From the NCBI GenBank assembly GCA_030770535.1, contig JASVEC010000156.1, positions 1-39,795 of the forward strand: a DNA stretch of 39,795 bases, given 5' to 3'. Source of the DNA: Batkoa obscura (lineage: Eukaryota; Entomophthoromycota; Entomophthoromycetes; Entomophthorales; Batkoaceae). The notes beneath the pieces were generated by a model, which saw only the letters and a list, made by a program, of their open reading frames with translations, had not been told where the DNA came from and ran no database searches. The position numbers and the translations under genes were made by a program. How positions within the stretch are numbered: the stretch's first letter is position 1; each line of letters opens with the position of its first letter. Below, in pieces: positions 9,654-21,386 of the stretch.

Positions 9654-12600
9654 TTATAATAAATATAATAAAGCTAATAAATTACCTAAAGAAACTTTAT
9701 CGCCTGTTGAAATTAAAAATTAAAAAATTAATAAACACAATAAACAATTAGAATAAAAAAAATTACCTAAAGCTAAAGCCAACCCTTGAGCTTTAGAACG
9801 AATACGAATATGACCTTGAATCGAATTTTCCTTTCTTTCCACGGATAAATTAGCCAATGCATCTTCTCCAAAAATAGTTTTAGCATATAAATTGGTGGAT
9901 AAAAAGTAACAATCTTCTTCTTCTAAATCTTTAATATTGGATAAAGGTTTCATATTGGTAGCTTGGCAAATTAAACTTAAGAAAGATTTTAAATCATCAG
10001 ATACAGTATGATTTAAATTCACTTTGTTTTCCCACTCAAATTCTGTCCACATAGATCTAAATTGATGTAAATTACATTCTGATGAATAAATATAATCCAT
10101 AATATCAATATGTAAATCATTTAATAATATACTACTACTTCCTTCATTACTAGATTTTGGTAAATCGTAATTTAAGTTTCCAAATATAACTCCAGTTTCG
10201 GTAGATGCTACTTTAATTGAAGCTCGAGTATTATAAAATTGATTTGCTGCTAATGTTGTACTGGTTGGTTTTTCAACTAATTTTAAATCACCTAAAGTAG
10301 CAAATTCTAGACTAACATTTTGTAATGTTTCATCCGTCATATTTACCATTAATATATCTAATAATATATCAAATTGATGAACTTCAATTACAGCTTCACA
10401 ATAAATAGCATCTGAAAATCCAGATAGTGAAATTATACGATCTAATTTAGTTACGTAACTTTCTTTAGCCTCTAATTCACCTGTAGCTTTAGTTAAATCC
10501 AATTCATATTCATTATTATTATTTAATGAATTCTTGTTTTCAAAAAATCGAAAAGTCACTTTATCATCTACTTCGATTTTATTCTTTTTCTTTTGTTGAT
10601 CTTTATTTTCACTAACTTTTTCTTTTTGTAAATTTAACAAGTTTTTGTATGCTTTTTGACTATCTTCAGAATAAGCCAGTTGTAATTCTGGGTAACTATT
10701 AAAGCCACTTAACATTTTTAAGTTTTCTAATACACGATCATAATTATCATTATCAATTGGTGAGATAGTAAATTGGGATTGTCCAAGTCTTAATATACTA
10801 GTCATAATTAACATAGCCTCCGCATGATATGAATTTAATTGTTGACTATCAATAGATAATTCTTTCATTCTCAATACTAATTTGGTAAGTGTAGAAGATA
10901 ATACAGATGCTACAAAATAATCCCCACGTATCAATAAACTACGAATAGGTGGTCTTGGTGCTGATTTTAAAGCTTCTAAGTTGTTACTATTTGACGTAAA
11001 TGTACTTTCTGTAGCATAAGTACCATCAGCATTGACACGTCTAGATGATGACTGATAAGTTTGAGCGGTCTCAGGTTCATTACTACTTTGATCTTGTAAC
11101 TTTTCAAGTTTTAACTAAGTGGAATTACTTAATAAAATACTATTTTAATTTTATTATTTACCTGTTCTGAAGAAATAATTGGAATTTCGCCTAAACTCTC
11201 ACGAATTTTTTGCCATGCAGATTCAATTACTTTGAATAAAAAACTTAATATACAATTTTATTTTACAAATTCCATTATTGAAATTACCTTCCCTTTCAGT
11301 AGAATATTCACCAATAACCCAAAGAGCACCACGTAAAGCTCTTGAAGTTTTAATATCTAAAAAGGAAGCTAATAAATTGGGTAAAATATTTGCTCTTAGT
11401 TCAGGGAATCTTTCTGCTACTTCTCTATTTAAATTAATTAATACTAGAAAATACGTTGAGTATATGATAATATGTATAATTACCTAATAAAAGAAATAAC
11501 ATCAACAGCAGCATTATTATTGTTTTCTGATAAAAATTCGATTAGAACGTTAATGACTTTAGAAGCCACTTCAGGAAATTGGATAGCACAAGTATGAATT
11601 GATTTAATCAATAATTCACGATATTCACTATTCTAGAAAATAAAAGATAAAAAACATCAATTTTGATCTCTCGACAATAACATAGTTAATGCTACCTTTT
11701 CATATTGTTGATCATGGGTACGTGACAATTCTTTTTGTAAAAAATGAATAATCTCATCCACATTACGTTTATTAATCAATGAATTAGCGATCATTAATAC
11801 TTTAGAACGTACATCAATATCTGGGCTGGAAGTTACAATTCTTAATAAATCCATAGCTAATTCAGAAAATAATCCAAAATTCTTTTTAGATAAAGATTCA
11901 AAACGATCTAATACAATTAATTTAACATTGTTATCAGATTCTTTTAGGCCTAACTCTAAGAAGCAAGCACCAGAAGCTATTAAATTTAATTATTAATTGT
12001 TGGTTGAAATTAACTAAATGGTGAGTATTACCTTTAATAGCTACAGTGTTAGATGATAATAAAGGAAGAGATGTAGCAGCTTCATACTTAACGGAAGGTG
12101 AGGTAGCACTCAATAATTCAACAACAGTTTGAATATATCTAGCCTAAAAAATAAAACCAATCAAACTGACCTTTCATAAAAGCAAAATTACAACTTACTT
12201 TTTCACCTACATTATCAATGGCATCTTTACGAATATGCTCTAAGATAGCTAATTGAAGTAACTCATCAAATGAGATAATTTGTTCATAATTTTGCTTAAT
12301 GAATTGGGTAGCTAATTGAGGAGCAGTGTTACTTAACATAATAAAAGCATTACGTTTACAAGTAGCATCAGGTTCGGCTATAAGGAAAGATTGTAATAAT
12401 TCTGGAGCATCAGGTAATAAATTGGGATGAATTTTATAAATGGAATGAATGGCATTAATGGCATTTTTTCTAACATAAGATAAACGATGTTCTAAACATG
12501 CTCTACAAGAGGGTATCAATGGTTCTAATAATTCCACTTGTTGTAATTTACTTAAAAAGCGTAATGTTGCTCCACGAATGAATTCGTTGGGATGTTGTAA

Positions 12601-12918
12601 ATCGTTACGAATGGCATTACATACTAAGATCATTTCTTGTTTTAACTTACCTTCATTATCAAACTTTGGGCATACTTCCCAGTAAAAATGTAATATTTTT
12701 TTTAATACTTTGTTTTTAGTAGGCATAACAAAGCGGATAATATGCATTAAGAGATCCTCACAATTATCTCCATTTAGAATGAGATTGATAATTGACTTTA
12801 AACTGGATATCTTTTCACTATCACGTCCTTTTTCTAAACTCTTTTTAAGTTCATTATGGCTAGGTTCATTCCCTTCTTCCATAGAACTTAGTATAGTATA
12901 TACTGGTTCGTGGCTCAT
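9654..12918 (-). CDS. SEC26: Coatomer subunit beta (beta-COP), eight exons
   Basis: Exons in transcript order are 12918-12199, 12143-12032, 11976-11696, 11632-11484, 11424-11288, 11229-11162, 11114-9767 and 9703-9654. All junctions keep frame and total 954 residues, the usual size of beta-COP. It is a core subunit of the COPI coat for Golgi-to-ER and intra-Golgi vesicles. The N-terminal half is adaptin-like HEAT solenoid (NDLQHPNEFIRGATLRFLSKL, then LEHRLSYVRKNAINAIHSIY). The linker carries the K-rich stretch KKKNKIEVDD. The C-terminal half has the beta-COP appendage region (VTKLDRIISLSGFSDAIYCEA; LQNVSLEFATLGDLKLVEKP). In intron 4 the acceptor AAATAG at 11425-11427 is needed; using the earlier TAG at 11444-11446 would hit a stop. 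The gene is divergent from the TBC gene across a 660-base gap. Confidence 0.95.
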
Positions 12919-13578
12919 TTTGAATTTGGTTGTATCTGGTTATTATTTGGTGAATAATATAAAAAATTGTATGATGTAGTGTATTTAGAACTTATAGACT
13001 GAATCCGAAGATTTATGATGTTTTATTGGTGCTATGAGATTTGATTAAATGGTAGCTTATTATTGGTTCAAACTGGAATTTTTTAACTTTTTGACCTTAT
13101 AAATTAGTTTTTCAATGTATTAATCTAATTTATATTATGATAGTATAGTATTAACATACAATATTGTTACTGCATCATGAGTATTTTTTAATAAATGTTG
13201 TATGATAAAACTATAATAAAGAATAAATTTAAGTTTAGTTGAATTAAAGCTATAGTATGACATTTTATTATCCTTGAATTATTTGACACTACTATTTATA
13301 ATAAAAAGTAATTAAATTTATTAAACTCTTATTCAAATTCAAGTTATAAATAAACTCAATTACTATTATCTACAATAAAATAGCTTCCACTCATTAATTA
13401 AGTTATAAATAACTCTTTAAAACTGCATATTTTTATAAAATAACAAATTCCATTCTCTAATTAACCAATGAAATCTTCTGATGTGTTTAAAGTCTTTTAA
13501 GGAAATAACATCAAAAAATAAAACAATAAAATAAAATTTTTAAATCAAAGATAAATTTCTTTTATTCTATATTTCATT
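12919..13578. promoter_or_regulatory. Shared divergent promoter region, SEC26 and TBC gene
   Basis: This 660-base AT-rich gap separates the two divergent start codons. I see no coding frame and no repeat of the families described here. It must hold both promoters; no specific factor site is clear. Confidence 0.45.
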
Positions 13579-15110
13579 ATGAATCCCAATGTACCTACAG
13601 AAAAAATGTTAGACATTTTATTAGATGACTTAGAAAGAGTAGAAATTAATGTAAGTGTTTCAATAATACATATTATTTTATTTATAATATCAATAGGGTA
13701 ACCACAACGAACAAAATATTGATAAAGAAGAAAAAGAAGAAACTAATGGATTAGACTTTAGTCAAATAAAACCAAATCAAAGTCAGGAATACTCTAAAGA
13801 ATTGTTATCAGAGGAAGAAGAAGAGTTTCAAAATATTAACATCAATGAACAACAAACAAAAAAGAAAGCTAAACCAACAAAGATACGTATCTCATTAACA
13901 AAAGAAGTCAAAAAAGAAGAAAAAGAAGAAAAAGTCCCACTTACCAATAAAACGAGATTAGTTACCTTACCTGCAAAAGATAGTCAAGAAGAAGAAAAAC
14001 ATCTAAAGGAGTATTTAAATATGATGAAAATAAGTAATGAAAAAGAAAAGAAAAAGGAAGAAGAAAGAAAAGAAAAAATTAAATTATATGAAAAAGAGCA
14101 ACATTTAAGGAAAGAATTATGGGAAACAAAATATTTAGTAGATATTGATAAAAACTTAAAATTAATTTATTCGGATTTATATGATGGTTTGCCTACAGCA
14201 GTTCGAGAAAAAGGATGGCAATTATTTTTTAAAAGAAGTATTAAATCCAATACTAAAAATCAATATTTAAAGCAAATTAATGAAGAAGAATATCAATTTT
14301 TATTAAATCGATTTCAACATTCCAACAATTTAGAATATCAAATTAATCTGGATAAAAATTATCAAAGAATTGAATTACAAATTAAATCCACATTTCCAAA
14401 TCTTCATTTATTTCAAAAAAATTGTCCATATTATCAAAATGTTAAAGATATCTTAATTGCTTATGCTTCACTAAAACCAGAATTATTAATTAAACTAACA
14501 ATTGCTAATTTAGCTTCAATACTACTGTTAAATTTAAATGATTATTGGAGTTTTATTGGATTACAATTATTATGTAATAACCCAGTTTTAGATGCTTTTA
14601 TGTATCATAATAATAATTCCATTTATACAAAGTTTATTGTCAAATTTGAACATGCTTTTTTGGAAAAATTACCAAAGGTAACAAAAGAGAGATCATTTTG
14701 TTATATAATTTTTATTTATATAATTTTATTTTGTTTTAGTTATACCTTCATTTTCAAAAAATTAAACTAAAAAGTGAAATGTATTTACATTCTTGGTAAG
14801 TAATAATGACAATAATCATATGTTTCTATTAATCTGTTGTATTCTATTATTTAGGATCGAAAATTATTATACAAATATGTTAAAATTAGAAGATTGTTTA
14901 ATTTTGTGGGATTACTTAATATTATTACCTGAATCTGAATTTCAATTGTTAATTGAAGTTGGTATTTTAATTTTAAAACATCAAGAAATTCATTTATATA
15001 ATAATCGTATTGATGAAATTTTAAATTATTTAATTAATTTAGAATTACAATTAACTAATTTAAAGCAAAGTTTATTTTTATTATTGAAAAAGGGTAATTT
15101 TATTAAATAA
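13579..15110 (+). CDS. TBC-domain protein lacking both catalytic fingers, four exons
   Basis: Exons are 13579-13650, 13697-14677, 14740-14795 and 14855-15110, giving 454 residues. The N-terminal ~180 residues are charged (E/K) and probably coiled-coil. The TBC region (about 185-430) follows TBC1D12/TBC1D14-type proteins closely: DLYDGLPTAVREKGWQLFF, then FPNLHLFQKNCPYY, DILIAYASLKPELL, LASILLLNLNDYWSFIGLQLL and LPKLYLHF. TBC proteins speed GTP hydrolysis by Rabs with an Arg finger in RTFP and a Gln finger in YxQGM. Here the first motif reads KSTFP (Ser at residue 255) and the second is replaced by LIKLTIA around residues 288-294. The catalytic pair is therefore missing while the fold seems kept, so the protein is likely a Rab-binding pseudo-GAP. 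It is convergent with the Elg1 gene, 118 bases away. Confidence 0.85.
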
Positions 15111-15228
15111 CTATATCAAAAATAGATTTAATTTATTTTAATTTATTTAATAATAATAATAAAATGTACAGTTTATATATTTATTTTTGTTTGTTTTTTT
15201 ATTTCTACATAGTAATATCAATATTTGG

Positions 15229-15596
15229 TTAAAATTTAAACGTTGTTAAATAAAGGGTAAAATAAGCATCTTTTAAATTAAAATTAAATAATTTTAAATT
15301 TAATAAATTCCTTCTTAATCTTAAATTTTTAAGAAATATTAATTGAATTTTTAAAACAAATAAAGTATCTAAAATAACTTGTTGTTTTGAATGATTTTTA
15401 AAATGAAATTTCATTTTATCAATTAATAATTGTTGAAATTTTATATTGTTTTGTTTGTATTCATAGTTTAATTGGTTTAAATTTTTTAATGAATTTTTAC
15501 TTTTATTTAATAGATTGTATAATTCATGACTATGATTGGTATTATTATATAATAAACATTCATTTAATACTTGGTTAAAATGATTTAATTGATCAC

Positions 15597-15635
<39 letters not shown>

Positions 15636-18460
15636 AATCTTGTATCGATTCATTATATATATTATATTCCTTTTTAAATACAAAATTACTATAATTATGT
15701 TCACTAATTAATTGATTATAATTATTTGTTATACCAAATTTAATTTCAGTATTAAAACATTGATGTGTATTAATTGTATTATCATTGATTTCATCCCAAT
15801 GATAATAATTTGATGTATTATGACATAAATCTGGTATTAGATACTAACAAATTATTAAGTATTAAAGATAAATATCAAGTATTATTATTTGTTAAATCTA
15901 TTTACCTTTTCATATTTTGATTCGAATTTACAATTAAATAAATCATTGATACTATCTAACTCCAATTGTTTGATTATAATACCAAAATTGGGCTCATTGC
16001 TATCAGTGATATTGTTTAAATCAACCTTATTATTACATGACCCACTATTGTTACTGCTATTCACTTGACTGTTATTGTCAACATTTAGCTTACTATCACT
16101 ATTTTTAACTAATTCATCATTAATATCAGTATCCGATCCAATTATATTATTATTATTTGAATTGCTATTATTACTGTTGTTCAATTGGGTGATATTTGCA
16201 CTATTCAATTCATCATTGTTACCGTTACTTGATTCATTCTTATTATTACGATCTAGCTTAATAATGTTATTGTTATCTAATTCCTCATAATTCATAATAT
16301 CTATTTCCTCATGCTCATCGTTAGAACTATCCAATCTAATATTATTCTTATTGTTTACTTTATTATTGTTATTATTGACTGTATTATTGTTTTCATCTAG
16401 TGTATTTTTATTACTAGTGTAGAGCCTATTATTTCTAATAAACCCCAACTCCAAGTCCTTGTTATTAAATAATTCATCCTCGTCATCCTTGTTATTATAT
16501 AGCTCGTCATCGATATTACTTATTTCATCGCTAATAGTAAAATAATCGCTATTACAAGTTAAATTTAAATTTGCTTCATTTAATATTGTGTATTTTGTAT
16601 TAAACTCCAACTCATTTAATAAGTTTAACTCAGTAGTAATTTCATAATTAAATATCTTTAATAATTGTTGAATATTTAATTGATTATTCCCGTCCTTTAT
16701 ATTATTACTCATACTACTATATTTCAGTACGTTATTACTCTCGTTATTATTATCCGTTGTCTCATTCAAATAATAAACATTTAAATAACTCAATATTCTT
16801 CTAATATCAAAATTCAACATATAAATTAACTTTTTAATACAATTTAGCTCCATGATTTTTTGATATTTTAGTCCTATTAATTGTAGAAATAAAATTAATT
16901 GCTGTTCATTCCAAGGTTTGAATTTTATGTTTTTATAGACCATTGTTTTTGGTATTTGATCATTTATTGAATCTAAAAACATTAAGATAAATTATAGCAC
17001 TACTATAAAAAATTTATAATAACTTACCATTACTAATAAGTATAAACGGCCTTTTACTTAAGTTAGCAATTTGAATTAAGCTGCTTAAAAAGTTTTTATC
17101 ACTTGAAAATAAAATATCTACTTCTTCAATTAATATCAATAAATTTGATTTCTTGTTACTCTTATTGCTACCATTTAATAGTCTATTAGTATGATTTTTT
17201 TTCACCAGGTGATTATTCGATAACTCCAATAGCAACTGATTTAATTCTTTATTGGATCTTTTATTTGTAGAATTAATTTCCAATATTTGATAATTGCATT
17301 CTTCTGCACATAGATAAATACAGCTTGTTTTTCCTACTCCATGGCTACCATAAATCAATAAAAAAGGTTCCATTTTATTGGCTTTCTTTTTCTCTTTAGT
17401 TATCTTCTTTTTACTTTTCTTTTTTCTACTTCCATAGTCCTCTTCTTCATTTTCTTTTATTTTTTCTCTCAAGTTCATCATTTCATTATAAATTTCTTCT
17501 TCTTCATTATCATCATAAATAGTATTATCTTCTGGTATTAACTTCCAATAACTCAACCACGTTTTAATTTTTATAATACTATCTTTATTATTTATAAAAC
17601 CTCCGTTTTTTTGTGCCGAAAAATTATTTAATAAATCTTTATTGCTATTTGTATTTTTATTAAATGAACTAAAAATTGATTTTTGATTACTATATAGCTC
17701 ATTTTGTTGAAATAAATTAAACATTGTTTCGAATGAAGGTAAATAAACCGATCCTTTCTCTGATTTAACTATCCCTTTTTTCTTATTAACATCAAATTTA
17801 AAATCATCTATTGCTTTGTTCCTTTCGCTCTCTTTCCCACCATCAATAACATTATCTTTCTTATTATACACGTCCTCATTTTTATAAATATCATTAATGA
17901 TTTCTTTTTCCACTATAATTACCTCTTTTCTCTCTTTAATATTAAATTTAAAATCCTCTGCCGTCTTACTACCATCGCTCTTTTTCCCATCATCATTAAC
18001 ATTCTCCTCCTCTTTTTTATCTGTCATACTTTCATTCCCATAGACAGCTTTAAAATAATAATCATAGTATTCCTTATCCGGATAAGGAGTTGATGTTAGT
18101 TCTTTATATGTCCATAATTGCTTAACTGATAAATTATTACTACCCATTTCCCATTTTTTATTAAATAAACTATAATATTTTTTATTAGTGGATTCTTTTT
18201 TGTTGGCTTCTAAAGAATCATCTAATACTATACTATCTTCCAGCTTTATTTCTTTATCTGTTTCGTTAATAGTATTTGCTTCATTATCTATAGCAACATC
18301 TTCTGTTTCTTTTAAACGAAAAAAGTATTAGTTGAGTTCAAAATAGTTATAGATTAACTTGAATTTTATTTCATATACAGAAATACTTACCTAATTTATT
18401 CTTCTTTTTTGGTATTATTAAAAAATAATTGGTCAATTTATTTTCTTTTCGTTTATTCAT
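15229..18460 (-). CDS. ELG1: Elg1/ATAD5-like PCNA unloader, four exons
   Basis: Exons in transcript order are 18460-18391, 18308-17028, 16972-15906 and 15843-15229, giving 1010 residues. Elg1 replaces Rfc1 in a clamp-loader-like complex that removes PCNA from DNA. The start gives KLTNYF within the first 15 residues, a plausible PCNA-interacting or related motif at the usual N-terminal place. The AAA+ part has Walker A GSHGVGKTS (about 344-352), Walker B LLILIEEVD (about 413-421) and a sensor-1-like ILISND formed across the second exon join. FKPWNEQQLILFLQ and the NFDIRRILSYLN helix follow, equivalent to sensor 2. An N/D-rich insert of about 200 residues and a run of Asn codons at 15598-15634 interrupt the C-terminal half, and a ~30-residue unit is duplicated in the N-terminal half. 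Rfc1 itself is less likely because no BRCT domain is seen. Confidence 0.85.
15598..15634 (+). repeat. Trinucleotide run (ATT)n in the Elg1 coding region
   Basis: About 12 units of ATT on this strand read as AAT (Asn) codons in exon 4 of the Elg1-like gene. Such runs change length by slippage without a frameshift. Confidence 0.9.
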
Positions 18461-18962
18461 ACTGACATTAACACTTCCTTCTAATAATTTAATGTTTACT
18501 GCTCCTTATTAATCGTAGTCTAATAATCCTTTTAAGTTAAATTGAATATAAGCATTTTAAGTTTTGATTAATTGGCCTTTAATTGGATAATAAATTTTAA
18601 CTTAAATTGTAGAATGTTAAAAATATTTGATTGGGTTGGAAAAATGCTAACAACTGCTAAGAAAAACGTGTAACTTGAAGCCTTGAAATTGGTCAAACCA
18701 TATGTCAAAAAAGTAGATGTGTTGGTAGGTTTGGATAGCAACCATCTTGAGTATATTATACCATATTAGTATAATGATACAAAAAAAATCAAATAAAAAA
18801 TGCAATATTTATTTAGAAGTATAAGTAGTTTTACTAAAGCCGGGAGTAAAAGAAAGATGAATACATATTTAGATGCTCTTTAAACCCAATATTTATGTTA
18901 CTTGGACTCAAATTGTTAAAATAAATTTCTTAAATTCTCATATGATGTAACAATAAAACATA
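18461..18962. promoter_or_regulatory. Region upstream of the Elg1-like gene
   Basis: The 500 bases hold no coding frame. The first part should carry the Elg1 promoter. The part near MITE copy 4 marks the border to the repeat-rich block. Confidence 0.35.
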
Positions 18963-19060
18963 TGGGGGATGTATTTTTTTGTTTAAGAATTTTACTACAA
19001 TTTTTCCACTCAAATAGTGCTTAAAAAATGGAAAGATAATGAAACTAAAAAACAGCCCCA
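18963..19060 (+). mobile_element. MITE copy 4 (TGGGG family)
   Basis: 98 bp with ends TGGGGGATGTATTTTTTTG and CAGCCCCA, flanked by TA on both sides (18961-18962 and 19061-19062). It lies at the 3-prime end of decayed F-box copy c. Confidence 0.9.
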
Positions 19061-19064
19061 TATA

Positions 19065-20310
19065 ATAAAGCAAAAAAGGCCTTTTTATCTTCAGGTATAT
19101 AATTTACAACAAGTAGTATACGAGTAGCACCAATATGATTACAATCAAATTCATTTTCTCCCCAAGTAAAGCTTAAAATTTTGATTTTTCCAAGGTTCGG
19201 GAAAAGCGATACAAAATGAACAAGCTCTTTAATTGTGATATAACTGGAGTGAACTTACTTAAATTTGTTTTGTAGAGTTGCACTAAATTAAATTGTATCC
19301 CTTTTTGTAGAAATCTTCTCTATTAAAAATTTTGTTGTTAAATTTTTGATATTTAAGGCGTAAATCATGAAAATGTATAGTTTGAATGTTTGCTTGTGAA
19401 GATATCTTGATGGTTCTTTTGTTACATACACGAAATTTACTTCTTTTGAAGCTGGTAGCTTTAGAAACCTAGAACTAATTCGATACCTTGGAGTAAAATA
19501 ACATAAGGCAATGTTTCTTCTCTTTTCAGTCATTTTGAAGCCCATAAAATCTAAATGGGGATGTATTTTTGTGTTTAAGGATTTTACTAATAATTTTTCT
19601 GCTCAAATGGCGCTTAAAAGGTGGAAAAAGTAATGAAACCAAAAAAAACATCCCCAAATCATAGTTCTCAATATTTAATAGCTTTACTTTTTTTTAATTA
19701 TTTTGAATCACCAAAAGAGTTGTCAGCATAGGTTGAACCAAAACAAACAACTTCGAATTCTGACTTAAAGTTCGAATTTATATTCGGATTAAGTTTATTA
19801 GGGTTATACTTGAATGCACCAAATAACATTAATGCTTTTAAATTAGTAAACTTGGTTTTAAGTATATATATTCCATCAAAGTGAAGTGTATGTTCTACAT
19901 CTAATATGAGTGACATTAATTTGTTTGGATTTAAATAGTTAGCAATATTTCTAGTTAACATAACATCCGTTGTATAAAATTCCAATATTTTGATAAAGTA
20001 TCTGGTCTGTATATATCGTACATCGATATTAGACTTGAACACGTATTTAGTTACTTGGTATTTCTTTATTAATTACATTAATATATTTGATTAAGCCAAA
20101 ATCTTTTTTGATAAATTTTATTTGATAGTCTCAATATGTACAACTGTTTTCTTCATTATACATTAAGTTGAATTGTACTTGATCGCTCTAGCTATGATAT
20201 TGAATAAATCTTTGCTTAAAAAACACAAATCAATCACATCTTTTGGATCTAATGATTTGAGTATAGTTTCTAACAATATGTCAGTCAATACGTCGGTCAA
20301 TCAGTCAAGC
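19065..20310 (-). pseudogene. Decayed F-box/LRR gene copy c
   Basis: On the minus strand the F-box end is clear at about 20310-20190 (LTDILLETILKSLDPKDVIDL, then LCFLSKDLF). The LRR part continues through 20042-19698 (NYLNPNKLMSLILDVEHTL; FTNLKALMLFG) and 19545-19288, which aligns to the ALGCF..SKGLL part of the 2443-3892 gene. Near 19180 an LFPNLGKIKIL segment ends it. Several stops and frame changes break it. MITE copy 5 lies inside it and MITE copy 4 at its end. Confidence 0.8.
19556..19656 (+). mobile_element. MITE copy 5 (TGGGG family), inside F-box copy c
   Basis: 101 bp with ends TGGGGATGTATTTTTGTG and ACATCCCCA, among the best-preserved pairs. The flanking dinucleotides are AA on both sides (19554-19555 and 19657-19658), not TA. 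Confidence 0.9.
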
Positions 20311-20702
20311 TTCAATGTTGCTTAGAAGTACTGTAAATTACAAAAAGATAGCTTGAATTGATTTTTTATATATTTTGGCATATCAATGAATTCTATCAAC
20401 AAAGCATATACAAAATAGCACTACTGAGACAGCTTATTGTTGATTAGATGAATTTGAGCTAACTTTAAGCTATTATTTAACTTAGCATAAATAAAATAAA
20501 ATAGTAAAAATAAAATCTTATCCATTTTTAAAATGAAATAATAAAAATTATTATTTTATTTATATGATTTCTTTACTTCACCTTTTCATTATAATTATAT
20601 TAATTCAACCCTACTTCAAAAGTTATATTAAAGTAAAAGTTAACTCTATATTATATATATAAAGTCGTTTTGATCTATTTTGTCGCTTATCATAGTCTAT
20701 AC
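20311..20702. other. Intergenic, nothing recognisable
   Basis: AT-rich stretch upstream of F-box copy c on its coding strand. It may contain that copy's dead promoter. There is no coding frame and no repeat of the described families. Confidence 0.35.
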
Positions 20703-21102
20703 TGTGAAATCTGGTACTCAGGGTTTGGAGTCAAGAGCAGCTATTGCTGGGTTGACTACACTATAAGTCGAAAGGTCTTAGTTTATGTGACTAAGATAGA
20801 CTTGGGTTATGAGGAATAGCACGTAATAGGTTACAAGCTATATAAGACAAATAGAATAGACAATACTAATGTAAAATCTATGTAAAATACTATTAAGAAA
20901 ACTTAGTGGCTTTATTAAATGTTCGAGATATCAGGGAATAATTCAGTTAAAAAGCCTCGAACTATTATACTCTGTAAACTCTTTTATACTCTGAAAAGTA
21001 TAAGTATCAAAATGAGAAGATAATATTCTTTTGGGTGGAACTAGAAATTCTCATAACAAATCAAAATAATTAACCATGGGACTGACAAAGCGATATTTCA
21101 TA
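20703..21102 (-). mobile_element. Solo LTR, copy 2 (LTR-retrotransposon fossil)
   Basis: A 400-bp unit is the reverse-strand relative of 4612-5075, sharing the TGTGAAATCTGGTAC end, the GTCGAAAGGTCTTAGTTTA block, the AACTTAGTGGCTTTATTAA block and the GATATTTCA end. It is flanked by ATAC on both sides (20699-20702 and 21103-21106), a clean 4-bp target duplication. On the minus strand the TATAAAAG and AATAAA signals keep the same order as in copy 1. It has no internal region. It is shorter than and clearly diverged from copy 1, so both are old. Confidence 0.75.
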
Positions 21103-21182
21103 ATACTCTCATCTTTAGATTTTATAAATAAATATATTAAAAATTGTAACTTTTTATTGAAAGCAGTTTGAGTTTCAGTATA

Positions 21183-21283
21183 TAGGAGTGTTCTTTTTGA
21201 CTTCATTATTTTTTCCGATTTTTAAGCACTATTTAAGCAGAAAACTTGTTAGTAAAATTCTTAAACACAAAAATACATCTCCA
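21183..21283 (-). mobile_element. MITE copy 6 (TGGGG family), first of a tandem pair
   Basis: Reverse orientation, 101 bp, starting TAGGAGTGT and ending ACATCTCCA, with TA on both sides. The right-hand TA (21284-21285) is also the left-hand TA of copy 7. Confidence 0.85.
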
Positions 21284-21285
21284 TA

Positions 21286-21386
21286 TAGGGGTGTTTTATT
21301 TGATTTTATTACTTTTTTTATCTCTTAGACATTATTTGAGTGAAAAAATTATTAGCAAAATTTCTAAATACAAAAATACATCCCCA
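21286..21386 (-). mobile_element. MITE copy 7 (TGGGG family), second of a tandem pair
   Basis: Reverse orientation, 101 bp, starting TAGGGGTGT and ending ACATCCCCA. It shares the TA at 21284-21285 with copy 6 and has TA at 21387-21388. The arrangement fits an insertion of one element into the target duplication beside the other. Confidence 0.87.

Noticed and set aside
11425-11446. Acceptor TAG at 11444-11446 for SEC26 intron 4
   Set aside because: It leads at once to an in-frame stop. The acceptor at 11425-11427 restores the conserved REVAERFPEL sequence.
11278-11487. 69-residue plus-strand frame
   Set aside because: It lies antisense across exons 4 and 5 and an intron of SEC26.
16075-16290. 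71-residue Leu-rich plus-strand frame
   Set aside because: It is antisense to the Asn/Asp/Ser-rich part of the Elg1-like gene and has no independent support.
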